Below, one piece after another: positions 8,551-17,961 of a stretch of 64,000 bases of DNA. The DNA is taken from contig JAVBLQ010000086.1 in the NCBI GenBank assembly GCA_031553435.1, forward strand, positions 9,838 through 73,837, in the 5' to 3' direction. Positions within the stretch are counted from its first letter, which is position 1. The number at the start of each line of letters is the position of its first letter. The notes below the pieces were generated by a model. The model made no database searches. It saw only the letters and a list, made by a program, of their open reading frames with translations, and was not told where the DNA came from. The position numbers and the translations under genes are program-made. The DNA is from JAVBLQ01 sp031553435. Its GTDB lineage: Bacteria > Bacteroidota > Bacteroidia > Bacteroidales > Azobacteroidaceae.

Positions 8551-11231
8551 CTACCTGAAATTTCAATCATTTTTTTCACTCTTCCGGAAAAATCACTACT
8601 TTCTGTTATTAATTGTTCAATATCGAGGTGCATCCTGTATCCCCAGTAGTGACGTGAGTTTGCCGGAACATTGATACGTTCTGCTTCGCAAGGATTTCTT
8701 CTAAGTTTATCGTCAATTGATAACCAATCTTGCAAAGGAATGATAGTCAACATAGCCGGAGCCTGCAGGTGATTCATTAGAATTTGTTCACAAATTTCCG
8801 GAATACATTCTTTGGGAGCTTCTCCCCATCTTTGTAAAACTTGATTGTAATATCGTTGTGTCTTTTCCGGATCTTCTTTCCACCAACCACGAATGGTCGA
8901 CATATCATGTGTAGACGTCGTACAAACACTTCTATATGGAATCTCCCAAAGATGAGCAAATTCCATATTGGGCCTTTTAGGCATACGTTCTATTTCCAAA
9001 CTTAAGATTTGTAGTAAATCCATTACTTCAGGCACAGATTCGGGGATCATTCCCAGATCTTCTCCGCAAACCAGCATATCCGTACACGAAATCAAAGGAG
9101 TTAACCGTTTGCAGGCCTGCTCTTTCCAGAAACTATTATGCCTTCTGTAAAAATAATCCCAATACAAATAATCGAAAGCATTTTTATCCTGATGATTTAA
9201 TTCCTTGTATATGTATGTATTAGATGCTGATATTCTGGGATGGAATTTATGTTCGTCTTTCGAATCGGCAATAAATAGAACTTCGTTGGTAATAGTGTAT
9301 AAACCCTCTCTTATCGTACTGCTTTTTTCATCCGTTTTTCCTACAAAATGATCTTTGATTTTAATCTGAGTATTATAATTCGGATTTAAAGAAAAATGAT
9401 GTGAAGATGAACGGGTTAAGTACACACTCATTACTTCGTTCGTATATTCTCCGAAAAGTTCGGAAAGGAATTTTTCATTGATATGAGGCGTAGTGAAACG
9501 TTGTTTATTGAAAAACATCCCTGCATTTTTTATCTCCTGAATACTGAAAGGAAGCGAGGGTGTAAAATGTGCATAAAGTCCTTGTACAGAACATTCCGGT
9601 ATTTCCCAAATCCTGAAAAAACCCAAAATATGATCTATTCTGTAGGCATCAAAGAAATTCGCCATGTTTTGAAAACGTTTTTTCCACCAGGAAAATCCAT
9701 CTTCTTCCATTTCGTCCCAATTATAAGTGGGAAAACCCCAGTTCTGACCGGTAGCCGAAAAATCGTCCGGCGGAGCTCCTGCCTGTGTATTCATATTGAA
9801 ATATTTAGGCTCGGTCCAGGCTTCCACGCTGGTTTTACTGATACCGATGGGAATATCTCCTTTTAAGATTACACCACATTTATGTGCATAATCTTTTACT
9901 TCTTTCAATTGGAGATATAAATTGTATTGGATATAATAATAAATAGCAATATCTTTATAATCAGCGTTTTTAGGATCACATAATTTCTTAATGGCCTGCT
10001 TGTCGTAAGTAGAATGTTTTTTCCAGGAATTAAAATCCGAAGTTTTGTTTTTATCCCTTAAATAAGAATAAGCGGCATAAGGAACAAGCCATTCTTCGTT
10101 TTTATCGAAAAAACCTATATATGCTTTTGATTGAAGTACTTTTTCTCCTTCCTGTTGAAAAATTTCCCGGAAAAATTCCCATTTATATTGATCTACCTGC
10201 TCATAATCAAGTGTTTCCAGAGCATTTAGTTCTTTTTGTCTGGTTTCGAATTTTTTTACTGATTCTGGTTTTTTAATTTTTCCTAATTTACTGATATCCA
10301 AATACAAAGGATGCAATGCATAAATAGAAATTGCATTATAGGGATATGAATCCAACCAAGTATGAGTCATGGTTGTATCATTGATCGGGAGTATCTGGAT
10401 TATTTTTTGTCCTGTCTGACTAACCCAGTCTACCAGTTTTTTCAAATCACCTAAATCACCGATTCCAAAACTATTTTTTGAACGCAAAGAAAAAACAGGA
10501 ATCACAGTTCCCGCACATTTCCATGGAGCAAGTTCTTCCCTGAAAGTAATATCCGATATGATAATCGTCTCATTTTTTCTCAGGAAAGGGAGATGCATGC
10601 GACGGTTATTGCCTGTTTCCCAATAGACAAATGAAAAATCATCGTTACATATCAACAATTTATATTCAATCGGATAAGAAAAATCCGTTGCATCCAGTTC
10701 AATTTCCCATTCAGGTGATTGATCGCAATTCAGTATCAGCGATTTCTTTACATCCCAGTTACCCAGAGATTTATGATTTCCGACGATAGCAACTTTCTGA
10801 TGTTTCTCAACTCTTGGAGCTAAAACCTTTATTTGTACGGTCTTATTATATTTTTTTGTTTTTCGTTCTGTTTTGTCTTCCCTGGCAAAAAAACTTTTTG
10901 TAAAAGCGGATGAATAAAATGCCAATTGCTTGGGACGGCTAAACCACGAATCGTAAACTATATAGTTGTGATCTGATTGACTGAGTTTTATTTGATGATT
11001 TCTTTGCCATTCTTCATAAAAACGGATATTATTGGATATGAAAAAATAGCGGTATTCTATTATTTGCGTTTGGGGTTCAACATCTATTTCCAATGTCCAG
11101 ATATCACCATGATTATAGCTCATAGGCTTAGCCATAGATACATTCCATGATCCTAATTCGGGAATTGAACCTACAACGTATAAAGTTTGACCCCAGGAAG
11201 TTTGGTAATTGATGTTAAACGTGATTTTCAT
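8541..11231 (-). CDS. malQ: 4-alpha-glucanotransferase with two N-terminal starch-binding domains
   Basis: Disproportionating enzyme that transfers maltooligosaccharide segments, used in glycogen or starch breakdown. The start is set at 11231 (MKITFNINY) because a -7 promoter element at 11259-11266 lies inside the longer reading frame; this gives 896 residues. Two CBM20-like domains come first (about 1-115 and 130-230, each with the G-S-I/N-x-x-LG-W pattern), then a GH77 catalytic domain from about residue 250. GH77 landmarks include SFGIGDLGDL, the nucleophile region YRIDHILGFFRIWEIP, GEDLGMIP and the CTTSTHDMSTIRGWW segment. The arrangement resembles plant DPE2 and is usual in Bacteroides. 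There is no signal peptide, so it should be cytoplasmic. Confidence 0.93.
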   Translation of the reverse strand: MKITFNINYQTSWGQTLYVVGSIPELGSWNVSMAKPMSYNHGDIWTLEIDVEPQTQIIEYRYFFISNNIRFYEEWQRNHQIKLSQSDHNYIVYDSWFSRPKQLAFYSSAFTKSFFAREDKTERKTKKYNKTVQIKVLAPRVEKHQKVAIVGNHKSLGNWDVKKSLILNCDQSPEWEIELDATDFSYPIEYKLLICNDDFSFVYWETGNNRRMHLPFLRKNETIIISDITFREELAPWKCAGTVIPVFSLRSKNSFGIGDLGDLKKLVDWVSQTGQKIIQILPINDTTMTHTWLDSYPYNAISIYALHPLYLDISKLGKIKKPESVKKFETRQKELNALETLDYEQVDQYKWEFFREIFQQEGEKVLQSKAYIGFFDKNEEWLVPYAAYSYLRDKNKTSDFNSWKKHSTYDKQAIKKLCDPKNADYKDIAIYYYIQYNLYLQLKEVKDYAHKCGVILKGDIPIGISKTSVEAWTEPKYFNMNTQAGAPPDDFSATGQNWGFPTYNWDEMEEDGFSWWKKRFQNMANFFDAYRIDHILGFFRIWEIPECSVQGLYAHFTPSLPFSIQEIKNAGMFFNKQRFTTPHINEKFLSELFGEYTNEVMSVYLTRSSSHHFSLNPNYNTQIKIKDHFVGKTDEKSSTIREGLYTITNEVLFIADSKDEHKFHPRISASNTYIYKELNHQDKNAFDYLYWDYFYRRHNSFWKEQACKRLTPLISCTDMLVCGEDLGMIPESVPEVMDLLQILSLEIERMPKRPNMEFAHLWEIPYRSVCTTSTHDMSTIRGWWKEDPEKTQRYYNQVLQRWGEAPKECIPEICEQILMNHLQAPAMLTIIPLQDWLSIDDKLRRNPCEAERINVPANSRHYWGYRMHLDIEQLITESSDFSGRVKKMIEISGRSV

Positions 11232-11258
11232 CTGAAAAAACGGTTTAAAATAACGGCA

Positions 11259-11266
11259 CAAAGTTA
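11259..11266 (-). promoter_or_regulatory. Predicted malQ -7 element
   Basis: On the minus strand this reads TAACTTTG, followed by TG. Predicted transcription start near 11252, giving a leader of about 20 nt to the ATG at 11231. Confidence 0.6.
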
Positions 11267-11270
11267 ATCA

Positions 11271-11317
11271 TTTGAATGAAGAATTAAGAATGAAGAGTGA
11301 AGAATTCTTCATTCAAA
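11271..11317. repeat. Heptad hairpin between nrdJ and malQ
   Basis: Perfect 15-bp arms, TTTGAATGAAGAATT at 11271-11285 and its reverse complement at 11303-11317. The units are ATGAAGA, ATTAAGA and GTGAAGA. It ends two bases before the nrdJ stop codon and may serve as its terminator. Confidence 0.85.
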
Positions 11318-11319
11318 AA

Positions 11320-13854
11320 TTATCCGCATTTGGAATTTCCACAGGTGGTACATCTCAGACAACCTTCCTGATAAACCAAGGTTTCATTTCCGCAATTGGG
11401 ACATTTACCTTTGGCTTCAACTCCATCCAGCACATATTTTTTGAGTGCTCTTTCCACTCCGTTTTTCCATGTATTGATGGATTCGCTGTTGAGTTCCAAT
11501 CCTTGTACTAACTTGATTACCTGATCGATAGGCATTCCGTAACGGAGTACACCTGAAATGAGTTTGGCATAATTCCAGAATTCAGGGGCAAATTTATCCG
11601 AAAGCCCTTCTATTGTTGTTTTATAACCACGTTTGTTGGTATATTGGAAGTCATAACGTTTATTGCCGTATTCATCCGTATTTTTAATGATGGTCCCTTT
11701 GCTGATATTTTTAGGGAGGAAAATTCCTTCTTCTTCATCATTCAAACCGGTAAAAATTTCATACGGACGACCATTCAACAGTCCGATAAATGCAATCCAT
11801 TTTTCCTTATTATTCTGAAATTTAACAATTTCAGCTTCCAGTTCACGCGGACGTTTGGTGACGATAACAGGTTGTTCGACACAATTACAATCTTTCTTTT
11901 TCTTTTCTTCGGCCGAAATAAGAACGCCGTTTCTTGAACCGTCACGATAAACGGTACAGCCTTTGCATCCGCATTTCCAAGCTTCTACATATAGCCGGTT
12001 AACCAATGATTCTTCCACATTATTCGGAAGATTGATGGTTACACTGATGGAATGATCGACCCATTTTTGAATACGTCCTTGCATCCTTACTTTTTGTAAC
12101 CAGTCAACATCATTGGAAGTTGCTTTGTAATAAGGAGATTTGGCAACCATCTGATCTATCTCTTCCTGAGTATATTTTTTGGCTGTAGGATATCCGTTAG
12201 CTTCCATCCAGTTCACAAATTTGTGGTGAAACACGATGAATTCTTCGAAGGCATCTCCTGTTTCATCCACGAAATCTACCTTAACGGATGTATCGTTGGG
12301 ATTCACTTTTCTTCTTCTTTTATAAACGGGTAGGAAAACGGGTTCGATGCCGGAAGTCGTTTGCGTCATCAAACTGGTAGTTCCTGTGGGAGCAACAGTG
12401 AGACATGCTATATTGCGACGACCGTATTTAACCATATCGTTATAGAATTCCTGATCCAAATTTTTCAGACGATTGATGAAAGGATTATTTTCTTCTCTTT
12501 TGGCATCATAAATTTCGAAAGCGCCACGTTCTTTAGCCATATTGACGGAAGATCTGTAAGCTTCCAAGGCAAGGATTTGATGTATATTTTCAGAAAAATC
12601 GGTTGCTTCTTCAGTTCCGTAACGAAGTCCCATAGCAGCAAGCATATCGCCTTCTGCGGTAATTCCTACTCCGGTACGCCTTCCTTGCAAAGTTTTCTTG
12701 TAGATTTTTTCCCAAAGGAGTCTTTCAGAATGTTTAATTTCTTCACCTTCAGGATCTGAATCTATTTTTTGGAAAATCATTTCTATTTTTTCGGCTTCCA
12801 GATCGATGATATCGTCCATTATTCTTTGAGCCAATCCCACATGTTTTTTGAAAAGTTCGTAATCAAAATATGCGTTGGGTTTGAAAGGATTAACCACATA
12901 AGAATATAAGTTAATGGCTAACAAGCGACAACTATCATAAGGACAAAGAGGTATTTCGCCGCAAGGATTCGTTGACACTGTTTTGAAACCAAGGTCAGCA
13001 TAACAATCCGGAATCGATTCCTTGATAATTGTATCCCAAAATAGAACTCCAGGCTCTGCAGATCGCCATGCGTTGTGTACAATCTTCTTCCAAAGTGTCT
13101 GGGCATCTATCTCTTGGGTTGTTGTAGGATTCTTTGAATCAATCGGATATTGTTGAATATAAGGTCTTCCATCAACAACAGCCTGCATGAAATCATCATC
13201 GATTTTCACAGATATATTGGCTCCAGTGACCTTTCCTTCAATCATTTTTGCATCAATAAATGACTCTGAATCAGGATGTTTTATGGAAACGCTCAACATC
13301 AACGCTCCTCTCCTGCCATCTTGGGCAACCTCACGCGTTGAATTGGAATAACGTTCCATAAACGGCACTAAACCAGTTGAAGTCAACGCCGAATTTTTCA
13401 CCTGGGAACCTTTTGGGCGAATATGGGAAAGGTCATGCCCCACTCCTCCCCTTCGTTTCATCAACTGGACTTGTTCTTCATCGATCTTAATAATAGCTCC
13501 GTAAGAATCTGCAGAACCATCCATACCGATGACGAAACAGTTGGATAAAGATGCTATTTGAAAATTATTTCCGATACCTGTCATCGGACTTCCCTGAGGA
13601 ACAATGTATTTGAATTTGTCAAACAAATCATACAATTGTTTTTCAGATAAAGGGTTGGCATATTTTTTTTCAATGCGTGCAATTTCTCCGGCCAGTCTTT
13701 TGTGCATGTCATCCGGAGATTTTTCATAAATATTTCCAAAGGCATCTTTCAGGGCGTACTTATTCACCCAAACCTTTGCAGCCAATTCATCGCCGGAAAA
13801 ATAGTCAAGAGAAGCTTCATACGCTTCGTCAAAAGAGTAAGTTTGATTTTTCAC
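11320..13854 (-). CDS. nrdJ: Adenosylcobalamin-dependent (class II) ribonucleotide reductase
   Basis: Converts ribonucleotides to deoxyribonucleotides with coenzyme B12 as the radical source, so it works with or without oxygen. The 844-residue protein has the RNR core motifs SNCFVIGMDGSADSYG (near 106), RRGGVGHDLSHIRPKG (near 135), NPCGEIPL (near 295, active-site Cys) and LTVAPTGTTSLMTQTTSGIEP (cited in part: APTGTTSL near 490). The C-terminal tail holds a zinc-ribbon-like CPNCGN...CLRCTTCG segment plus a terminal Cys-Gly, probably the redox-active tail. No cobalamin riboswitch is recognisable in the 345 bp upstream. It is transcribed away from the nitroreductase gene. Confidence 0.95.
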   Translation of the reverse strand: MKNQTYSFDEAYEASLDYFSGDELAAKVWVNKYALKDAFGNIYEKSPDDMHKRLAGEIARIEKKYANPLSEKQLYDLFDKFKYIVPQGSPMTGIGNNFQIASLSNCFVIGMDGSADSYGAIIKIDEEQVQLMKRRGGVGHDLSHIRPKGSQVKNSALTSTGLVPFMERYSNSTREVAQDGRRGALMLSVSIKHPDSESFIDAKMIEGKVTGANISVKIDDDFMQAVVDGRPYIQQYPIDSKNPTTTQEIDAQTLWKKIVHNAWRSAEPGVLFWDTIIKESIPDCYADLGFKTVSTNPCGEIPLCPYDSCRLLAINLYSYVVNPFKPNAYFDYELFKKHVGLAQRIMDDIIDLEAEKIEMIFQKIDSDPEGEEIKHSERLLWEKIYKKTLQGRRTGVGITAEGDMLAAMGLRYGTEEATDFSENIHQILALEAYRSSVNMAKERGAFEIYDAKREENNPFINRLKNLDQEFYNDMVKYGRRNIACLTVAPTGTTSLMTQTTSGIEPVFLPVYKRRRKVNPNDTSVKVDFVDETGDAFEEFIVFHHKFVNWMEANGYPTAKKYTQEEIDQMVAKSPYYKATSNDVDWLQKVRMQGRIQKWVDHSISVTINLPNNVEESLVNRLYVEAWKCGCKGCTVYRDGSRNGVLISAEEKKKKDCNCVEQPVIVTKRPRELEAEIVKFQNNKEKWIAFIGLLNGRPYEIFTGLNDEEEGIFLPKNISKGTIIKNTDEYGNKRYDFQYTNKRGYKTTIEGLSDKFAPEFWNYAKLISGVLRYGMPIDQVIKLVQGLELNSESINTWKNGVERALKKYVLDGVEAKGKCPNCGNETLVYQEGCLRCTTCGNSKCG

Positions 13855-14090
13855 TTTTATAATATTTTTATGTAAAAACAGTTATCTTTGCAGCAGGAAT
13901 GGTAAAGAAATAATTCATCCCAATCAGACTGCAATATTAAATATTCTTTTCTTATATAACAAATCAAACAAGCTTTTTCCTATAATTTAAATCCAAAGTT
14001 TTCTTAAAAAATATTTAATTACCTAATTATTAGATTTATTTTTTTTAATAAAAGAAAAAATATTTTCCAAAAAGAAAATCATATATAATT
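13855..14090. other. nrdJ upstream region, no gene seen
   Basis: AT-rich, no ORF. A plus-strand TATCTTTGC at 13883-13891 matches the -7 consensus but points away from nrdJ and lies about 310 bp before the nitroreductase start. It could drive a long leader or a small RNA, or be chance. No B12-box or riboswitch stem is recognisable. Confidence 0.35.
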
Positions 14091-14094
14091 ACAA

Positions 14095-14170
14095 GTTGAT
14101 AGTTACGAGTTACAAGTTATTGATTGAGAATGTAAAAACGGTTAAAGCGTAACTTGTAACTCGTGACTTT
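14095..14170. repeat. Heptad hairpin upstream of the nitroreductase gene
   Basis: Arms 14102-14119 and 14150-14167 pair at 17 of 18 positions. Units are GTTGATA, GTTACGA and GTTACAA. The right arm supplies the TTG that would be the -33 element of the following promoter. Confidence 0.85.
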
Positions 14171-14184
14171 TATCACTATCTTTG
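14154..14184 (+). promoter_or_regulatory. Nitroreductase promoter built partly from a heptad repeat
   Basis: TTG at 14154-14156 and TATCTTTG at 14177-14184 are separated by 20 bp, close to the usual Bacteroidota -33/-7 spacing. Transcription would start near 14190, so the ATG at 14182 cannot be the start and the one at 14200 is used. Confidence 0.6.
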
Positions 14185-14199
14185 GAAAATTTTTTATCT

Positions 14200-14937
14200 A
14201 TGGATTATTTAAAAGAAAGAAGAAGTATCAGAAAATACACCCATCAGGATGTTTCCGATGAAATATTGGAAAATTTGCTTTCTCTCGCGGCAAGGTCATC
14301 AACTACCGGAAATATGCAATTATATAGTGTTGTTGTTACCCGGTCGGAAGAAGGGAAAAAAGCATTGGCTCCTACTCATTTCAACCAGCCGATGGTTACA
14401 CAAGCGCCTGTGATTTTAACCTTTTGTGCTGACTTCAACAGATTTAACAAATGGTGCGAGCAACGAAATGCGGTTCCGGGATATGATAATTTCCAATCGT
14501 TTCTGACAGCGATGATAGATGCCGTAATTTTTGCACAAACTTTTTGTGTTGCGGCAGAGCGCGAAGGACTTGGAATCTGCTACATTGGCACAACTACCTA
14601 TAATACGGATAAAATCACGGAAATATTGGAACTACCCAAATTTGTTGTTCCTATCATAACTATTACATTGGGTTATCCGGAAGTTATTCCGGAACAACCG
14701 GATCGACTTCCAATCAGGTCGATATTACACAAAGAAACATACCAAGATTATACATCTGAAAATATTGATGAAATTTATTCTTATAAGGAATCATTGCCGG
14801 AAATGAAAAAATTTGTCCTGGAAAATGCTAAAGAAACCTTAGCGCAAGTATTTACAGATGTGAGATATACGAAGACCAATAATGAATATTTCTCAGAGGT
14901 GTTTTTGAAAGTTTTGAAGAATCAGGGATTTTTTTAA
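14200..14937 (+). CDS. Nitroreductase-family flavoprotein
   Basis: A 245-residue FMN-dependent oxidoreductase. The N-terminus LKERRSIRKYTHQDVSDE carries the conserved RRSIRKY phosphate-binding motif, followed by AARSSTTGNMQ, another FMN contact. The C-terminal half has GLGICYIGTTTYN and the ITLGYPE motif of the family. Length and the C-terminal extension resemble NfsA-like NADPH enzymes. The physiological substrate cannot be read from sequence. The start at 14200 follows from the promoter position. Its stop overlaps the stop of the convergent dipeptidase gene by 4 bp. Confidence 0.88.
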   Translation: MDYLKERRSIRKYTHQDVSDEILENLLSLAARSSTTGNMQLYSVVVTRSEEGKKALAPTHFNQPMVTQAPVILTFCADFNRFNKWCEQRNAVPGYDNFQSFLTAMIDAVIFAQTFCVAAEREGLGICYIGTTTYNTDKITEILELPKFVVPIITITLGYPEVIPEQPDRLPIRSILHKETYQDYTSENIDEIYSYKESLPEMKKFVLENAKETLAQVFTDVRYTKTNNEYFSEVFLKVLKNQGFF

Positions 14938-15680
14938 TTTTCAATTAATTTGTATTTTCTTTTTGCTTCGTTCAGTGAGCATGCATTGAAATGCCACCAT
15001 TCGCCTCTTACGGTTTGGAATCCGGCGTGTAACATGACTTTTCTCAGAAGTCTTCGATTCTCAACTTGTTCTTTGGTTAATAAACCCAGAAGAATTAAGG
15101 AATCTTCTTTATTGATACCGGATTTATGACTGAAACTGTCGAAAGGAGTACCCATGTCCAATGGATTGTTTGAAGAGTCACAGATTGTTAAATCAACGGC
15201 CGCTCCGTAATTATGTAATCCTGTTCTTTCAGGATTGGCAACATAAGCCTGATATGGAGTACCTTTAACCGAATCATACATTTTCCGTTGTATATGAACA
15301 GGACGAACTGCATCGTATATCAAAAGTTGCATTCCTGGCCGGATGCTATCTAAATGTTTCTGGGCTTTCACAACCATTTTTGCCACATCCGGTTGCAGGT
15401 AAGCATTTTTCAGGCTATCATACAATATTTTGCCTGTAAAATTATCTATTGTTGCATATTTTAACTCAACCAGGATACGGGGGTTTAGTTTCTGGACATC
15501 GATCAATCCGGAAGATTCCAACTGTAACATTATTCCGGAAGAGTATCCCGACTCTTCATTTTTATTATTTTTTTCAGTTGAAACAGAATCTTTTACGATT
15601 ATTTCTTTTTGTGAATTCCGATTATTGCGGGAACAACTTAATAGAATCAGGATACAAAATAAATATATAATTTGCTTCAT
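14934..15680 (-). CDS. ddpX: D-alanyl-D-alanine dipeptidase lipoprotein (VanX/DdpX, peptidase M15D)
   Basis: 248 residues with a lipoprotein signal ending in LLSC (Cys16), so it should be anchored in the envelope facing the periplasm. The M15D zinc site is intact: TGLHNYGAAVDL (His and Asp ligands near residue 155) and GEWWHF (catalytic Glu and His ligand near 227). RPVHIQ and the substrate-binding Arg region are also present. The family hydrolyses D-Ala-D-Ala; outside vancomycin clusters it salvages the dipeptide from peptidoglycan. No vanH, vanA or vanRS-like gene is nearby, so a resistance role is not supported. Confidence 0.92.
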   Translation of the reverse strand: MKQIIYLFCILILLSCSRNNRNSQKEIIVKDSVSTEKNNKNEESGYSSGIMLQLESSGLIDVQKLNPRILVELKYATIDNFTGKILYDSLKNAYLQPDVAKMVVKAQKHLDSIRPGMQLLIYDAVRPVHIQRKMYDSVKGTPYQAYVANPERTGLHNYGAAVDLTICDSSNNPLDMGTPFDSFSHKSGINKEDSLILLGLLTKEQVENRRLLRKVMLHAGFQTVRGEWWHFNACSLNEAKRKYKLIEN

Positions 15681-15726
15681 TTGTGCTATTTTAGCAGAAT
15701 TTATTCTAAAAAATCCAATTTCAGCA

Positions 15727-15734
15727 CAAAATTA
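15727..15734 (-). promoter_or_regulatory. Predicted ddpX -7 element
   Basis: Minus strand reads TAATTTTG followed by TGC, matching TAnnTTTG. Predicted transcription start near 15720. Confidence 0.55.
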
Positions 15735-15771
15735 CTTAAAAAAATTTCATCTCAAAATCTGAAATTAAACA

Positions 15772-17955
15772 TTACCTGATAAACAATAACTCTCTGTATT
15801 TCGGCAAAGTCCACATTTCATTATCAACCGTTAATTCTAATTTGTCGATATGATAGCGGATTTCGTCGAAATAAGGGGTTATTTTTTCGCAATATGCAAG
15901 CGCTTTTTCCCGTTCATTTTCGATTTTATTCGCCACTTTGCGTGCTTCAATCATTTCATCCACTTTCGATTTGATGATATTGAGATGATTGGCGATATCT
16001 TCAATGATCATCATATTTTGAGATGCAAGCTTTTCCGCTTTTTCCTTATCGTACAATGAATGTATTTTCGATACGTTATCCAACAATAAACCCTGATAAC
16101 GAGTGGCTACGGGAATAATATGATTCATGGCCAAATCGCCTAATACACGCGCTTCGATCTGAATTTTCTTGGTGTACTGTTCCCATTTCACTTCATTGCG
16201 GGCATGAAGTTCTTTTTGGCTTAAAACAGCTGTTTGAGCAAATAATTCGACAGATTCATGTGTCAGATAAGAATCGTAAATGACAGGAACGCGGGTTTCG
16301 CAATCCAAACCGCGTTTGACAGCTTCCACTTTCCATTCGTCACTATATCCGTTGCCATCGAAACGAATATTTCGGGATTCCTTGATATTTTTACGGACAA
16401 CAGCAAAAATAGCATCTTCTTTCTTTGTACCTTTTGCAATCAAAGCATCTACTTCGATCTTGAAAGTTTTCAATTGTCCTGCCACAGCCGTATTGAGCGC
16501 TAACATAGCAGAAGCACAGTTGGCAGAAGAACCTACGGCCCGGAATTCAAAACGGTTTCCGGTGAAAGCAAACGGAGAAGTCCGGTTACGATCGGTATTA
16601 TCAACCAGAATTTCCGGTATATGATTTAACGACAGGCGTGTTCCCTTTTTTTCAGTGACTTCGATTTCCTTGATTCCATCACTTGCTTCAAGTTCGTCCA
16701 ACAGCATAGATATCTGACTACCCATAAATACTGAAATAATAGCGGGAGGCGCTTCATTTGCACCTAAACGATGGGCATTGGTAGCCGAAGAAATACTGGC
16801 TTTCAATAACGCATTATTCTTATATACAGCCATTAATACATTAGAAATGAAAGTGATGAATTGCAAATTTTGTCCGGCATTTTTACCAGGGCCCAGCAAA
16901 TTGATTCCTGTATTTGTGCCTAATGACCAGTTATTGTGTTTTCCCGAACCATTGATTCCTTTGAACGGTTTTTCATGCAACAACACCCGGAAGCTATGAC
17001 GATCGGCAACAATTTTCATTACGGACATCAACAATAAGTTATGATCCACTGCCAGATTGCATTCCTCGAAGATCGGGGCCAGTTCAAACTGATTGGGAGC
17101 CACTTCATTATGACGGGTCTTCACAGGAATACTCAACTTGTAACATTCAAACTCCAGATCACGCATGAAAGCTGCTACTCTGGTAGGAATTGATCCGAAA
17201 TAGTGATCTTCCAACTGTTGGTTTTTAGCGCTGTCGTGCCCCATCAAAGTACGCTCAGTTAGCACTAAATCCGGACGAGCTGCATATAAAGCTTCATCCA
17301 CGAGGAAATACTCCTGTTCCCAACCCAAGTATGAATATACCTTCCTGACACTTGGATCGAAATACCGGCAAACATCTGTAGCTGCTTTATCCACAGCTTG
17401 AATTGACTTTAATAATGGTGTTTTATAATCCAGTGCTTCACCTGTATAGGAAATAAAAATAGTAGGAATACACAATGTGTCTTTGATAATGAATGCAGGA
17501 GAAGACGGATCCCATGCAGTATATCCGCGAGCTTCAAAAGTATTGCGGATACCGCCGCTCGGAAAACTGGAAGCATCGGGCTCTTGTTGAGCCAGTAATT
17601 TACCTGAAAACTCTTCAATCACTCCTCCGTTCCCATCAAAATCGATGAAAGCATCATGTTTTTCTGCGGTACCGTCGGTCAAGGGGTGAAACCAGTGCGT
17701 GTAATGTGTAGCTCCCATTTCCATGGCCCACATTCGTATTCCGGCAGCCACATGGTTGGCTACTTCTCTATCCAAAGGTTCTCCTTTATCAATAGCATTT
17801 AATACTAATTTCAATGTTTCTTTGGAAAGATATTTGCGCATATTTTTTCTGTCAAAGACATATTTACCGAAATAATCGGATGTTTTTTCTGCAGGTGCTG
17901 CAAGGTCTAATGCTTTCCTTTTGGAAGCTTCTTCTACGGCTTTAAATCGTAACAT
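15772..17955 (-). CDS. glnN: Glutamine synthetase, type III
   Basis: ATP-dependent synthesis of glutamine from glutamate and ammonia. The 727-residue length is typical of GSIII, which is much longer than GSI. Visible GSIII features are the N-terminal MWAMEMGATHYTHWFHPLT, SFPSGGIRNTFEARGYTAWDPSSPAF (cited in part: GGIRNTFEARGYTAWD near 134), the WEQEYFLVD metal-ligand strand, TRHNEVAPNQFELAPIFEE (cited in part: HNEVAPNQFE near 283) and NGSGKHNNWS near 335. Bacteroides uses this enzyme as a main glutamine synthetase. It starts 6 bp after asnA ends, so the two are almost certainly cotranscribed, joining two ammonia-fixing reactions. Confidence 0.96.
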   Translation of the reverse strand: MLRFKAVEEASKRKALDLAAPAEKTSDYFGKYVFDRKNMRKYLSKETLKLVLNAIDKGEPLDREVANHVAAGIRMWAMEMGATHYTHWFHPLTDGTAEKHDAFIDFDGNGGVIEEFSGKLLAQQEPDASSFPSGGIRNTFEARGYTAWDPSSPAFIIKDTLCIPTIFISYTGEALDYKTPLLKSIQAVDKAATDVCRYFDPSVRKVYSYLGWEQEYFLVDEALYAARPDLVLTERTLMGHDSAKNQQLEDHYFGSIPTRVAAFMRDLEFECYKLSIPVKTRHNEVAPNQFELAPIFEECNLAVDHNLLLMSVMKIVADRHSFRVLLHEKPFKGINGSGKHNNWSLGTNTGINLLGPGKNAGQNLQFITFISNVLMAVYKNNALLKASISSATNAHRLGANEAPPAIISVFMGSQISMLLDELEASDGIKEIEVTEKKGTRLSLNHIPEILVDNTDRNRTSPFAFTGNRFEFRAVGSSANCASAMLALNTAVAGQLKTFKIEVDALIAKGTKKEDAIFAVVRKNIKESRNIRFDGNGYSDEWKVEAVKRGLDCETRVPVIYDSYLTHESVELFAQTAVLSQKELHARNEVKWEQYTKKIQIEARVLGDLAMNHIIPVATRYQGLLLDNVSKIHSLYDKEKAEKLASQNMMIIEDIANHLNIIKSKVDEMIEARKVANKIENEREKALAYCEKITPYFDEIRYHIDKLELTVDNEMWTLPKYRELLFIR

Positions 17956-17961
17956 AATTGT

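Noticed and set aside
9483..9866. Plus-strand ORF of 127 codons opposite malQ
   Set aside because: It lies fully antisense to a well-supported GH77 gene and reads as reverse-strand shadow with no family motifs.
11232..11261. N-terminal extension of MalQ
   Set aside because: The longer start would overlap the -7 promoter element at 11259-11266; CBM20 begins at MKITF.
13855..14199. Cobalamin riboswitch upstream of the B12-dependent reductase
   Set aside because: No B12 box or consistent stem structure recognised on the minus strand; the region is mostly AT-rich with the nitroreductase repeat.
14934..15680. Vancomycin resistance cluster (VanX)
   Set aside because: No vanH, vanA/B ligase or vanRS-type genes nearby; an isolated lipoprotein DdpX is usual in Bacteroidota.
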